From an uncultured Oscillospiraceae bacterium (lineage in GTDB: Bacteria > Bacillota_A > Clostridia > Oscillospirales > Oscillospiraceae): a stretch of 11,926 bases of DNA. The DNA lies in the NCBI GenBank assembly GCA_944386965.1, contig CALXDE010000219.1, positions 1 through 11,926 of the forward strand. Direction: 5' to 3'. A program made the translations under genes and the position numbers. Shown in pieces: positions 1 to 7,643 of the stretch (its first letter is position 1; each line of letters starts with the position of its first letter). The notes beneath the pieces are model-generated. The model worked only from the letters and a program-made list of their open reading frames with translations, made no database searches and was not told the DNA's origin.

Positions 1-102
1 GTCCTCGTTGTAGTACAGGTCGAAGAACTCCTTCTGTCTCTCTGTCAGGAGTTCCCCGTAAAAATCAAAGAGCATCGTCATCCGATAGGTCTGGTTTTTC
101 AC
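1..102 (-). CDS. ylxM: YlxM/p13-like putative DNA-binding protein, N-terminal part (gene runs off the left edge)
   Basis: The minus strand from position 102 reads GTG then KNQTYRMTMLFDFYGELLT, and goes on through ERQKEFFDLYYNED before leaving the window. This matches the start of the YlxM (UPF0122) family, whose members begin with a short basic stretch, then LFDFYxxLLTxxQ and LYYxxDxS, and fold as a sigma-70 region 4-like helix-turn-helix. Only 34 codons of roughly 110 are present, so the helix-turn-helix itself lies outside. The GTG start is supported by a strong AGGAGG at 110-115, 7 nt upstream. In Firmicutes ylxM sits directly before ffh, the signal recognition particle GTPase, and is thought to act with it; ffh is therefore expected just left of the window. 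The assignment rests on the N-terminal motif only. Confidence 0.82.
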   Translation of the reverse strand, partial: MKNQTYRMTMLFDFYGELLTERQKEFFDLYYNED

Positions 103-118
103 GGGCAGCCCTCCTATA

Positions 119-140
119 TGTAAAGTACGCTGGCTTTACA
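119..140 (-). promoter_or_regulatory. 7-bp inverted repeat in the ylxM leader, next to the Shine-Dalgarno
   Basis: TGTAAAG and CTTTACA form a perfect 7-bp inverted repeat around an 8-nt loop. It starts a few bases after the predicted transcription start and ends 3 bp before the AGGAGG of ylxM. It could be a DNA operator just downstream of the promoter, or an RNA hairpin that limits ribosome access. The sequence alone does not separate these. Confidence 0.45.
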
Positions 141-149
141 GCATGGAAT

Positions 150-178
150 ATGATACCCCACTTTGTCGGAAAAGTCAA
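150..178 (-). promoter_or_regulatory. Sigma-A type promoter for ylxM
   Basis: On the minus strand a -35 box TTGACT (173-178) and a -10 box TATCAT (150-155) are separated by exactly 17 bp. Transcription would start near position 143, about 40 nt before the GTG of ylxM. The same two hexamers with the same spacing occur in front of livK. Confidence 0.72.
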
Positions 179-240
179 GGGGATTTTGGGCAGCGGCGAA
201 AAATTTCCCTCTCCTGCCCCGGAAAACTTTCCGATAACAG

Positions 241-269
241 TGGAAAAATTCATAAAGAAGCGGTATACT
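241..269 (+). promoter_or_regulatory. Promoter for the yfmF-yfmH-lgt operon
   Basis: A -10 box TATACT lies at 264-269 and a weaker -35 box TGGAAA (4 of 6 to consensus) at 241-246, with a 17-bp spacer. Transcription would start near 276, leaving about 35 nt of leader before the ATG at 311. A small inverted repeat GGAAA-AC-TTTCC sits at 221-232, just upstream of the -35 box, and might be a regulator site. Confidence 0.55.
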
Positions 270-310
270 AACTACTGATTGTAAAAATCCCCCAGGGGAA
301 GGAGAGCACC

Positions 311-1582
311 ATGACAAAAGTCCGTACCCAGCTGCTGGACAACGTATTTCTGACCTATGTGCCGGCAGACAAATTCAAAACCGATTTTCTCAGCGTCCAG
401 TTCGTCACCCCGCTGCGGGCCGACACCGCCGGACGCAACGCCCTGCTGCCCGCCGTGCTGCGCCGGGGCACCGAAACCTATCCCGACATGCAGCGCCTGA
501 GCGCCGCCCTGGACCTGCTCTATGGCGCCACCATTGAGCACAATGTGCGCAAGCGGGGAGAAAACCAGCTGTGGGGCTTCGTGGCCACCTGTGTGGACGA
601 CGCCTTTGTGCCGGACGGCTCCAGGCTTTTGGAGCCCCTGGCGGACCTGCTGGGGCAGCTGATCTGCCAGCCCGCGCTGGAGGGAGGGGTCCTCTCCCCG
701 GCCTATGTGGCCTCGGAGCGCACCAACCTGATCGACGCCATCCGCGCCGCCATCAACGAGAAGCGCGCCTACGCCTCCCGCCGTCTGCTGGAGGAGATGT
801 GCGCCGGCGAGGCCTATGGCCTCAGCCACATCGGCGACGAGGCCTCTGTCTCCGCCATCACCCCGGAGGCCCTCACCGCCCACTACCGGGACCAGATCGC
901 CCGGAGCCGGCTGGAGCTCTACTACTGCGGCCGGGCGGAGGAGGAGCGGGTGGCGGACGCTTTCCGCGCCGCCTTCCAGGACCTGCCCAGGGCCGGCGGC
1001 GCTCCGCTGGCCGCCGCCCAGGTCCACCCTCCCCGGGAACATGTCCAGCTCATCCGGGAACAGATGGACGTCACCCAGGGGAAGCTGTGCGTGGGGTACA
1101 GCGTGGACACCCAGGACAAGGACGCGGTGGTGATGATGAACACCATGTTCGGCGCCACCAGCAACTCCAAGCTGTTTCTCAATGTGCGTGAGAAGCTCTC
1201 CCTGTGCTATTACGCCAGCTCCACCTACCATCGCTCCAAGAACCTCATCACCGTCTCCTCGGGCATTGAATTCGAGAACTACCAGAAAGCGCTGGATGAG
1301 ATCAACGCCCAGCTCTCCGCCATGCAGCGCGGCGACTGGGCGGACTGGGAGCTGGAGGGGGCCAGGAGCTGCCTTGCCAACGGCCATCGCTCCATCTTCG
1401 ACTCCGCCAGCCAGCTGGAGGACTTCTACATGGGACAGATCGCCACCGGCCGGGATGACGACCCCCAGCAGCTGCTGGAGGCCGCCCTGGCGGTGACGCC
1501 GGAGCGCATCCAGGCCGCGGCCAGAGCCGTGAAGCCGGACACGATCTATTTCCTCACCGGAAAGGAGGCGGCCAATTCATGA
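311..1582 (+). CDS. yfmF: YfmF, M16 (pitrilysin-like) peptidase homologue lacking the zinc site
   Basis: This 423-residue protein has the M16 insulinase/processing-peptidase fold pattern: an N-terminal half and a C-terminal half with SKLFLNVREKLSLCYYASS, the conserved 'LF..VREK..L.Y' element of the family. The HxxEH zinc motif is absent. Where it would fall (about residues 50-80) the protein reads RRGTETYPDMQRLSAALD, so it should be catalytically dead. Inactive M16 chains typically pair with an active one, and the next gene encodes exactly that. The pair corresponds to B. subtilis YmfF/YmfH, annotated in current families as EF-P 5-aminopentanol modification-associated proteins YfmF and YfmH; whether EF-P is modified in this organism cannot be judged here. 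AGGAG at 300-304 lies 6 nt before the ATG. The TGA overlaps the ATG of yfmH by 4 bp, which suggests translational coupling. Confidence 0.88.
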   Translation: MTKVRTQLLDNVFLTYVPADKFKTDFLSVQFVTPLRADTAGRNALLPAVLRRGTETYPDMQRLSAALDLLYGATIEHNVRKRGENQLWGFVATCVDDAFVPDGSRLLEPLADLLGQLICQPALEGGVLSPAYVASERTNLIDAIRAAINEKRAYASRRLLEEMCAGEAYGLSHIGDEASVSAITPEALTAHYRDQIARSRLELYYCGRAEEERVADAFRAAFQDLPRAGGAPLAAAQVHPPREHVQLIREQMDVTQGKLCVGYSVDTQDKDAVVMMNTMFGATSNSKLFLNVREKLSLCYYASSTYHRSKNLITVSSGIEFENYQKALDEINAQLSAMQRGDWADWELEGARSCLANGHRSIFDSASQLEDFYMGQIATGRDDDPQQLLEAALAVTPERIQAAARAVKPDTIYFLTGKEAANS

Positions 1583-2850
1583 CCGAGCGCGACTACCCAC
1601 AGATCGGTGAGCGGGTCTGGGAGGAGATCCTGCCCAACGGCCTGACCATCCGGGTCATCAGCAAGCCCCACCACGCCAAAGCCTGCGCCTTTTTCGTCAC
1701 CCGCTACGGCGGGATGGACCTGCGCTTCCAGCTCCACGGCCAGTGGCAGGACACCCCGGCCGGCATCGCCCACTACCTGGAGCACAAGATGTTCGACACC
1801 GAGGAGGGCAACGCCCTCCAGGAGCTGGCCAAGAACGGCGCCGAACCCAACGCCTTTACCAGCAACGCCATCACCGCCTATTACTTCTACAGCACCGAGC
1901 ATTTCTATGACAACCTGAAGTTCCTGCTCCAGTTCGTCTCCGTCCCCTACTTCACCGACGAGAGCGTGGAGAAGGAGCAGGGCATCATCGGCCAGGAGAT
2001 CCGCATGGTGGAGGACACCCCGGACTGGCAGATCTACACCAGCCTGATGGAGTGCCTCTATGAGAAGAGTCCCGCCCGCGTCTCCGTGGCGGGCACCGTG
2101 GAGAGCATCCGCCGCATCACCGCCCAGACCCTCTACGACTGCCACCGGGCCTTCTATACCCCGGGCAACATGGTGCTGTGCGTGGTGGGCAATGTGGACG
2201 CAGAACGGGTGGCCGCCGTCGCCCGGGAGGTGCTGCCGGCGGAGAGCGGTCCTGCCATCCCACGGGATTACGGGGTGGAGGAATCCCCCGCCCCGGCCAG
2301 GCGGGAGCACACCCAGGCCATGGAGGTTTCCATGCAGCAGTTCCTGGCCGGCTACAAGTGCGACACCCCTCCGGAGGGGCTGGAGCAGTTCCGTCTGGGC
2401 ATGATCGGGGACATGGCCTGCGACATTCTCTTTGGAGACAGCAGTCCCCTGTACAACCGCCTCTATGAGCAGGGGCTCATCAACGACAGCTTCGGCGGCA
2501 ACTTTGACATTCTCCCCGGCGTGGCCTACCTCTATGTGGGCGGCGACAGCAACGACCCCCGCGCTGTCCACGGCGCCATCACCCGGGAGGCCGAACGCCT
2601 TGCCCGGGAGGGCATTGACGAGGACTTCTACCAGCGCGTGCGCCGCTCCGCCTACGGCCAGATGGTCCGCAGTCTCAACTCCTTTGAGAACATCGCCATT
2701 GCCCAGGCCGAGGGGGTGTTCCACGGGTACGACTACTACGCCTTTCCGGAGGTCTTCGCCTCCATCACCAAGGCGGACCTGGAGGAGTTCCTGCGCCGCA
2801 ACGTCACCGCGGAGCGCACCGCCATCTCCCTCATTACGCCAAAGGCGTGA
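1579..2850 (+). CDS. yfmH: YfmH, active-site-bearing M16 zinc peptidase
   Basis: A 423-residue M16 family protein. The inverted zinc motif HYLEH is at residues 65-69 (two His ligands and the catalytic Glu), followed by the family's NAFTSNAITAYYF segment. The second glutamate pair, E133 and E140 (E-x6-E in EKEQGIIGQE), supplies the third zinc ligand. The C-terminal half contains SSPLYNRLYEQGL, the 'LY..L.E..L' element that helps bind substrate in M16 peptidases. It is therefore predicted to be the catalytic partner of the zinc-less YfmF encoded immediately upstream. AAGGAGG at 1562-1568 lies 10 nt before the ATG, and the start overlaps the yfmF stop (ATGA). The natural substrate is not evident; the EF-P link is known for the Bacillus homologues only. 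No signal peptide is visible, so the pair is likely cytoplasmic. Confidence 0.9.
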   Translation: MTERDYPQIGERVWEEILPNGLTIRVISKPHHAKACAFFVTRYGGMDLRFQLHGQWQDTPAGIAHYLEHKMFDTEEGNALQELAKNGAEPNAFTSNAITAYYFYSTEHFYDNLKFLLQFVSVPYFTDESVEKEQGIIGQEIRMVEDTPDWQIYTSLMECLYEKSPARVSVAGTVESIRRITAQTLYDCHRAFYTPGNMVLCVVGNVDAERVAAVAREVLPAESGPAIPRDYGVEESPAPARREHTQAMEVSMQQFLAGYKCDTPPEGLEQFRLGMIGDMACDILFGDSSPLYNRLYEQGLINDSFGGNFDILPGVAYLYVGGDSNDPRAVHGAITREAERLAREGIDEDFYQRVRRSAYGQMVRSLNSFENIAIAQAEGVFHGYDYYAFPEVFASITKADLEEFLRRNVTAERTAISLITPKA

Positions 2851-2894
2851 CCGCCGCGCCCCTATTTTTCTCTCATCATCGGAGGTAACCACCC

Positions 2895-3971
2895 ATGCAC
2901 GCAATGCAAAACATGCCTATCTCGTTCCCGGGGCTGTTCGGGGACTGGTCCTTCAACCCGGACCCCAAGCTGCTGGACATCGGCAACGGCATCTACTGGT
3001 ACGGCGTCATCATCACCGTGGGCGTTCTCATCGCCCTGCTCTTCTGCGCCCGCCAGGCCCCCAAGTACGGCATCACCCAGGATGATCTCTACAGCTTCTT
3101 CATCTGGGCCCTGCCCCTGAGCCTTGTGGGCGCCCGGCTCTACTATGTGATTTTTTATCTGGACCTGTACAGAAACGCCGACGGCTCTCTGGACTGGTCC
3201 CGGGTCGTCGCCATCTGGGACGGCGGCGCCGCCATCTACGGGGGCATCATCGCCGCGGTCATCACCCTGGTCATTTTCTGCAAGGTGAAAAAGCTCTCCA
3301 TCGGCGCCATGCTGGACGTTGGCGTCATGGGGCTCTTCATCGGCCAGGCCATCGGCCGGTGGGGCAACTTCTTCAACCGGGAGGCCTTCGGCACGCAGAC
3401 GGATCTCCCCTGGCGGATGGGCCTGTGGCTGTCCTCCTCGGAGTATGTGGAGGTCCACCCCACCTTTCTGTATGAGAGTCTTTGGAATGTGCTGGGCCTG
3501 ATCGTCGTCTACTTCCTGGTGTCCAGGCTGCGCAGCTTTGACGGAGAGAACGCCTGCTTCTACTTCGCCTGGTACGCCTTTGGCCGCTTCTGGATCGAGG
3601 GCCTGCGCACCGACAGTCTCTATCTCTTTGACTGGACCATCGGCGGCCAGCCCATCCGGGTTTCCCAGGCCCTGTCGGTGGTGATCTTCGTGGCCGCGGC
3701 GCTGGTTCTCGTCATCCGCCGGGCCCGCCATCCGGACCCGGCCAAGCTCTTCGTCACCCGGCGGCTGATGGCGGAAGCCCGGGAGCAGTCCGAGCAGTTC
3801 CTAGCGGAGCGGGCAGCGGACGAGCGGGACGCCGCCCTGCTGGAGGCCGTGGGCCAGGTGAGCCGCGAGGCCGAAGCGGAGCTGACAGCCCAGGCCGGCG
3901 AGGAGGCGGCCCCCTCCGCCGGCGGGGACGCCGCTCCCCAAGAGAATTCTGAGGACAGCAAACCGGTCTGA
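2895..3971 (+). CDS. lgt: Phosphatidylglycerol-prolipoprotein diacylglyceryl transferase with a long C-terminal tail
   Basis: Lgt transfers the diacylglyceryl group of phosphatidylglycerol to the lipobox cysteine of prolipoproteins, in the cytoplasmic membrane. Family marks are YWYG (34-37), GARLYYV (79-85), GGAAIYGG (110-117, with Tyr in place of the His of the E. coli protein, as in other Firmicutes), the signature GRWGNFFNRE (154-163), HPTFLYES (188-195) and RFWIEGLRTDSL (231-242). About seven hydrophobic segments are visible, the last near 257-274. The protein is 358 residues, longer than the usual 250-290. The excess is a hydrophilic tail (276-358), first Arg/Glu/Ala-rich and helical-looking, then Ala/Gly/Glu/Pro-rich. 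GGAGGT at 2881-2886 supports the ATG at 2895; an in-frame ATG at 2904 is less well placed. It follows yfmH by 44 bp with no promoter seen, so it is probably cotranscribed. LivK, encoded nearby, is a likely client. Confidence 0.95.
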   Translation: MHAMQNMPISFPGLFGDWSFNPDPKLLDIGNGIYWYGVIITVGVLIALLFCARQAPKYGITQDDLYSFFIWALPLSLVGARLYYVIFYLDLYRNADGSLDWSRVVAIWDGGAAIYGGIIAAVITLVIFCKVKKLSIGAMLDVGVMGLFIGQAIGRWGNFFNREAFGTQTDLPWRMGLWLSSSEYVEVHPTFLYESLWNVLGLIVVYFLVSRLRSFDGENACFYFAWYAFGRFWIEGLRTDSLYLFDWTIGGQPIRVSQALSVVIFVAAALVLVIRRARHPDPAKLFVTRRLMAEAREQSEQFLAERAADERDAALLEAVGQVSREAEAELTAQAGEEAAPSAGGDAAPQENSEDSKPV

Positions 3972-3984
3972 CCATCCACAACAA

Positions 3985-4016
3985 AATGCCCCGGACGCGG
4001 ACGCGTCCGGGGCATT
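3985..4016. terminator. Bidirectional intrinsic terminator between lgt and livF
   Basis: A perfect 14-bp stem (arms AATGCCCCGGACGC and GCGTCCGGGGCATT) closes a GGAC tetraloop. An A-run precedes it and T-rich sequence (TTTCTCTGTCTT) follows, so it can work for lgt on the plus strand and for livF on the minus strand. It sits 13 bp after the lgt stop and 19 bp from the livF stop. Confidence 0.88.
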
Positions 4017-4035
4017 TCTCTGTCTTGCTTCTCTC

Positions 4036-4743
4036 TCAGCCGCCGAGGTACGCCTTGCGCACCCGGTCGCTGGCCATCAGCTCCTTGCCGGTGCCGCTCA
4101 GGGAGATGGCGCCGGTTTCCAGCACATAGGCCCGGTCCGCCACGCTGAGGGCCGCCTGGGCATTCTGCTCTACCAGCAGGATGGTGGTCCCGGCGGCGTG
4201 GAACTCCTTGATAATGTCAAAGATCTGCTCCACCAGGATGGGCGCCAGACCCATGGAGGGCTCGTCCAGCATCAACAGCTTGGGCTTGCTCATCAGCGCC
4301 CGGCCCATGGCCAGCATCTGCTGCTCGCCGCCGCTGAGGGTTCCGGCAATCTGCTTGCGCCGCTCCTGCAGGCGGGGGAAGCGGCGGTAGACATCCTCGA
4401 TCCCCGGCTCGACAGAGGCGTTGGGCTGGGTGTATGCCCCCATCTCCAGATTGTCCTCCACGGTCATCTGGAGGAAAATCCGCCGCCCCTCCGGGCACTG
4501 GGCCAAGCCGTGCTCCACGATCTTGTGGGGGGCCACCCCCTTGAGATCCTTGCCGCGGAAGACGACGGACCCGCTGCGGGGATGGAGCAGGCCGGAGATG
4601 GTGTTGAGCACCGTGGACTTGCCGGCGCCGTTGGCGCCGATGAGGGTGACGATCTCCCCCTCGTTGACCTCGAAGGAGACACCCTTGACAGCGTGGATGC
4701 TGCCGTAGTAGACATGAATATCCTTGACTTCCAGCAGTGCCAT
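4036..4743 (-). CDS. livF: LivF, ATPase subunit of the branched-chain amino acid ABC importer
   Basis: This 235-residue ABC ATPase sits on the cytoplasmic face of the importer and hydrolyses ATP to drive uptake. Walker A GANGAGKST is at 36-44, the signature LSGGEQQ at 136-142 and Walker B LLMLDEP at 156-162. The switch position reads LLVEQN with Gln where most ABC ATPases have His, as in known LivF proteins. The CPEGRRIF element and the C-terminal KAYLGG are also LivF-like. The ATG at 4741-4743 begins 1 bp after the livG stop, and its AAGGAGG lies inside the end of livG, so the two are translated as a pair. It is the last gene of the operon, followed by the shared terminator. Confidence 0.95.
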   Translation of the reverse strand: MALLEVKDIHVYYGSIHAVKGVSFEVNEGEIVTLIGANGAGKSTVLNTISGLLHPRSGSVVFRGKDLKGVAPHKIVEHGLAQCPEGRRIFLQMTVEDNLEMGAYTQPNASVEPGIEDVYRRFPRLQERRKQIAGTLSGGEQQMLAMGRALMSKPKLLMLDEPSMGLAPILVEQIFDIIKEFHAAGTTILLVEQNAQAALSVADRAYVLETGAISLSGTGKELMASDRVRKAYLGG

Positions 4744-4744
4744 G

Positions 4745-5593
4745 TCACGCCTCCTTCTGCTTACCCAGGTAAGCCTCGATCACCGCGGGGTTGGCCTGGA
4801 TCTCCTCCGGCGTGCCCTTGGCGATGACTTTTCCGAAGTTGAGGACGCAGATGCCCTCGCAAACCCCCATCACCAGGTTCATGTCGTGCTCGATGAGCAT
4901 GATGGCGATGTGGAAGGTATCCCGGATCTTGCGGATGTTGTTCATCAGTTCCGCCGTCTCCGACGGGTTCATGCCCGCTGCCGGCTCGTCCAGCAGCAGG
5001 AGACTGGGGTTGGTGGCCAGCGCCCGGACGATCTCCAGCCGGCGCTGGGCGCCGTAGGGGAGGCTGCCGGCCGGATGCTTGGCCAGATCCTGCACATCAA
5101 AGATGCTCAGCAGCTCCAGGGCCCGCTCCCGGGCCACCCGCTCCTCCTTCCAGTAGCCCGGCAGGCGCAGGACGCCGGAGAACATCCCGTAGCGCATCTG
5201 GTTGTGGAGCCCTACCTTCACGTTGTCCTCCACGCTGAGGTTGGAGAACAGGCGGATGTTCTGAAACGTCCGGGCGATGCCCGCCCGGTTGACCTGGGCG
5301 GTGGTCATGGAGTGGGTATCCCTTCCGTCCAGCATGATGGTGCCCCGGGTGGGCTGATAGACCTTGGTCAGGAGATTGAAGACCGTGGTCTTGCCGGCGC
5401 CGTTGGGGCCGATCAGACCGGCGATCTCCGTGCGGCCGATGGCCATGTTGAAGTCGCTGACGGCGCTGAGGCCGCCGAAATCAATCCCCAGATTCCGGCA
5501 CTCCAGGATGGGGCTCTTGTCCGCGTCCCGGTCGGGAATGATATTGGTGCTGGGCACCGGCACCAGTTTGGGCTTGGGATAGGACCCGTTCAT
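4745..5593 (-). CDS. livG: LivG, ATPase subunit of the branched-chain amino acid ABC importer
   Basis: A 282-residue ABC ATPase and partner of LivF. Walker A GPNGAGKTT is at 62-70, the LivG-type signature LPYGAQRR (instead of LSGGQ) at 178-185, Walker B LLLLDEP at about 198-204, and the H-loop histidine at 236 (LIEHDM). ARTFQNIRLF at 107-116 and the C-terminal PAVIEAYLG are typical of LivG. The conserved domain starts only at about residue 29 (ILECRNLGIDFGG), so the protein carries a Pro/Lys/Asp-containing N-terminal extension of roughly 25 residues beyond the usual LivG start. The start is ambiguous: ATG at 5593 overlaps the livM stop as TGATG (GGAGG 9 nt upstream), while GTG at 5596 would add one residue (GGAGG 6 nt upstream). 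ATG is preferred as the commoner initiator. Confidence 0.94.
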   Translation of the reverse strand: MNGSYPKPKLVPVPSTNIIPDRDADKSPILECRNLGIDFGGLSAVSDFNMAIGRTEIAGLIGPNGAGKTTVFNLLTKVYQPTRGTIMLDGRDTHSMTTAQVNRAGIARTFQNIRLFSNLSVEDNVKVGLHNQMRYGMFSGVLRLPGYWKEERVARERALELLSIFDVQDLAKHPAGSLPYGAQRRLEIVRALATNPSLLLLDEPAAGMNPSETAELMNNIRKIRDTFHIAIMLIEHDMNLVMGVCEGICVLNFGKVIAKGTPEEIQANPAVIEAYLGKQKEA

Positions 5594-6687
5594 CACACAG
5601 CGCCTCCTTCCAGATCGGTATTGTGTCTATGCTTGCCGAGCCTGAGCTTTTTGCCCACCGTATCCACCGCCGCCCGGAGGGTGGGGTTGTTGGTCACCAG
5701 CATCACCAGGATCAGGATGATGGCGTAAATCAGCATACGGTAGTCCTTGATGTCCCCGTTGCGCAGGAGCTCGGGCAGGATGGTCAAAATCGCCGCGGCG
5801 ATAATGGAGCCCCGGATACTGCCAAGGCCCCCCAGAACCACGTAGACCAGCACCAGGATGGAGGTGTTGAAGTCAAATTTGGAGGCCACGGTGGAGGAGT
5901 AGTTGAGCCCATACAGGGCGCCGGCGGCGCCGGCCAGGGCCGCGGAGGTGACGAAGGCCATCATCTTGTACTTGGTCACCGGGATGCCCACGCTCTCCGC
6001 GGCGATCCGGTTGTCCCGCAGGGAGAGAATGGCCCGGCCCGCCCGGCTGGCCACCAGGTTCTGCACCACCACCAGGGTTATCATGACCAGGATGAAACCC
6101 GCGGTAAAGGTCGCCAGCTTGGTCACGCCGGCGGCGCCCATGGGCCCCTTGACAATGGACTTCCCGGTTTCCGAGAGGACCAGATTGACCTCCTTGGTGG
6201 CGAAATGGAGGCCATGCTCATCCAGTCCGATATAGAGGACCTGGATCACATTCTTGATGATCTCGCCAAACGCCAGGGTGACGATAGCCAGGTAATCTCC
6301 CCGCAGGCGCAGCACCGGCAGCCCGATGATCACGCCGCCGATGCCGCCCAGCACCGCGCCCACCACCATGGAAATGGTCAGGCGCAGCGGCTCGGAGGCC
6401 ACCGCTTCCTGGAGCGCGGTGGCGGCAATGATGCCGGAGAAGGCCCCCAGACTCATAAAGCCCGCGTGGCCCAGGCTCAGCTCACCCAGAATGCCCACCG
6501 TCAGGTTCAGGCTCACCGCCATGACCACATAGCAGCACACCGGCACCAGCATACTCTGAATGGTGTTGGAAACGGCATCCTGCGCGATGAGGATCTGCAT
6601 GGCCGCGAAGGCCACGATCACAATGGCGTAATTGATAAAGCCATTGACGCTGCTCTTGCTGAGACGGCTCCTCTTCTGATTCTTCAT
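5593..6687 (-). CDS. livM: LivM, permease subunit of the branched-chain amino acid ABC importer
   Basis: A 364-residue multi-pass membrane protein that forms the translocation channel with LivH. Family features include the segment SLGHAGFMSLGAFSG, the cytoplasmic-loop motif GLPVLRLRGDYLAIVTLAFGEI that contacts the ATPases, and the C-terminal VVLGGLGSIRGSIIAAAIL. About eight to ten hydrophobic segments are visible, after a basic N-terminus (KNQKRSRLSKSS) that fits the positive-inside rule. The start is the ATG at 6685-6687, 10 nt after the livH stop, preceded by a modest GGTGAGG. The reading frame is open further upstream, but that part overlaps livH and looks like its shadow. The stop overlaps the livG start. 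Confidence 0.94.
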   Translation of the reverse strand: MKNQKRSRLSKSSVNGFINYAIVIVAFAAMQILIAQDAVSNTIQSMLVPVCCYVVMAVSLNLTVGILGELSLGHAGFMSLGAFSGIIAATALQEAVASEPLRLTISMVVGAVLGGIGGVIIGLPVLRLRGDYLAIVTLAFGEIIKNVIQVLYIGLDEHGLHFATKEVNLVLSETGKSIVKGPMGAAGVTKLATFTAGFILVMITLVVVQNLVASRAGRAILSLRDNRIAAESVGIPVTKYKMMAFVTSAALAGAAGALYGLNYSSTVASKFDFNTSILVLVYVVLGGLGSIRGSIIAAAILTILPELLRNGDIKDYRMLIYAIILILVMLVTNNPTLRAAVDTVGKKLRLGKHRHNTDLEGGAV

Positions 6688-6697
6688 GGCCCTCACC

Positions 6698-7612
6698 TCA
6701 CACTTTCTCCGGCACGTACCGGCCCAGCAGGCCGGTGGGACGCACCAGCAGCACCACAATCAGCGCCAGGAAGACGATGGCGTCGGACAGATCCGTGGAG
6801 ATATACGCCTTGGCAAACGTCTCGATGAGTCCCAGCAGCAGTCCGCCCAGAAACGCCCCGGGGATGGAGCCGATGCCGCCAAACACCGCGGCGGTAAAGG
6901 CCTTGATGCCCGGCAGGGAACCGGTGGTGGGGGACAGGGTCGGGTAGGCCGAGCACATCAGCACGCCGGCCACCGCCGCCAGGGCCGAACCGATGGCAAA
7001 GGTCATGGAAATGGTGGCGTTGACATTGATGCCCATGAGCTGGGCCGCGCCCTTGTCCTCGGAGCAGGCCCGCATGGCCTTGCCCAGCTTGCTGTTGCTG
7101 GTGAAAAAGACCAGCGCCGCCATAATCACGACGCAGGCCAGCACCGTGACGATGGTCACATAGGAGATATTCAGCTGCCCGCCGAAGAGGCTGATGCCGC
7201 TTTTCACCACCTCTTCCCCGTTCTCCTCCGCGGTGATGGTGAAGAAGGCCGGGAACACCTTGGGGGCGGCGGACCAGAGGAGCTGGGCCCCGTTCTGCAA
7301 GAACCAGCTGACGCCGATGGCGGTGATCAGCACCGCCAGGGACGCGGCCTGCCGCAGGGGCTTGTAGGCCAGACGCTCGATGACCATTCCCAGAATGGTG
7401 CAGATCACCATGGCCAGCAGAATGCCCGCCAGGGGCGGCAGCCCAAAGGAGCTGACAGCGAAGAAACAGATGTAGGCGCCCACCATGATGACGTCTCCGT
7501 GGGCAAAGTTCAGCATCTTGGCGATCCCGTAGACCATGGTGTAGCCCAGGGCAATGATGGCGTAGATGCTGCCTAGGCTGATCCCGGTAATCAAATGGCT
7601 CAAAAACGACAT
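6698..7612 (-). CDS. livH: LivH, permease subunit of the branched-chain amino acid ABC importer
   Basis: A 304-residue membrane permease that pairs with LivM. It begins MSFLSHLITGISLGSIYAI and carries the LivH hallmarks LGYTMVYGIAKMLNFAHGD near the N-terminus and FTAAVFGGIGSIPGAFLGG near the C-terminus, plus about eight hydrophobic segments. A hydrophilic stretch (around PKVFPAFFTITAEENGEEVV) is probably an external loop. The frame stays open to 7729, but ATG 7610-7612 is preferred: AGAGGTG lies just upstream, and the residues before it come from the hairpin block rather than from coding sequence. It is separated from livK by 181 bp containing two strong hairpins, so expression may be lower than that of livK. 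Confidence 0.94.
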   Translation of the reverse strand: MSFLSHLITGISLGSIYAIIALGYTMVYGIAKMLNFAHGDVIMVGAYICFFAVSSFGLPPLAGILLAMVICTILGMVIERLAYKPLRQAASLAVLITAIGVSWFLQNGAQLLWSAAPKVFPAFFTITAEENGEEVVKSGISLFGGQLNISYVTIVTVLACVVIMAALVFFTSNSKLGKAMRACSEDKGAAQLMGINVNATISMTFAIGSALAAVAGVLMCSAYPTLSPTTGSLPGIKAFTAAVFGGIGSIPGAFLGGLLLGLIETFAKAYISTDLSDAIVFLALIVVLLVRPTGLLGRYVPEKV

Positions 7613-7643
7613 ACACACACCTCTTTTTCTCTGTATGAACGAA

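Noticed and set aside
65..317. Short minus-strand frames over the ylxM-yfmF gap
   Set aside because: They overlap both promoters and the ylxM start in another frame, have no matching ribosome site and show no family resemblance.
1546..2904. A 452-codon open frame on the minus strand, opposite yfmH
   Set aside because: Shadow of a recognised M16 gene. It has no recognisable motif, and similar long antisense frames occur opposite yfmF, livG and livM, as expected from GC-rich codon use.
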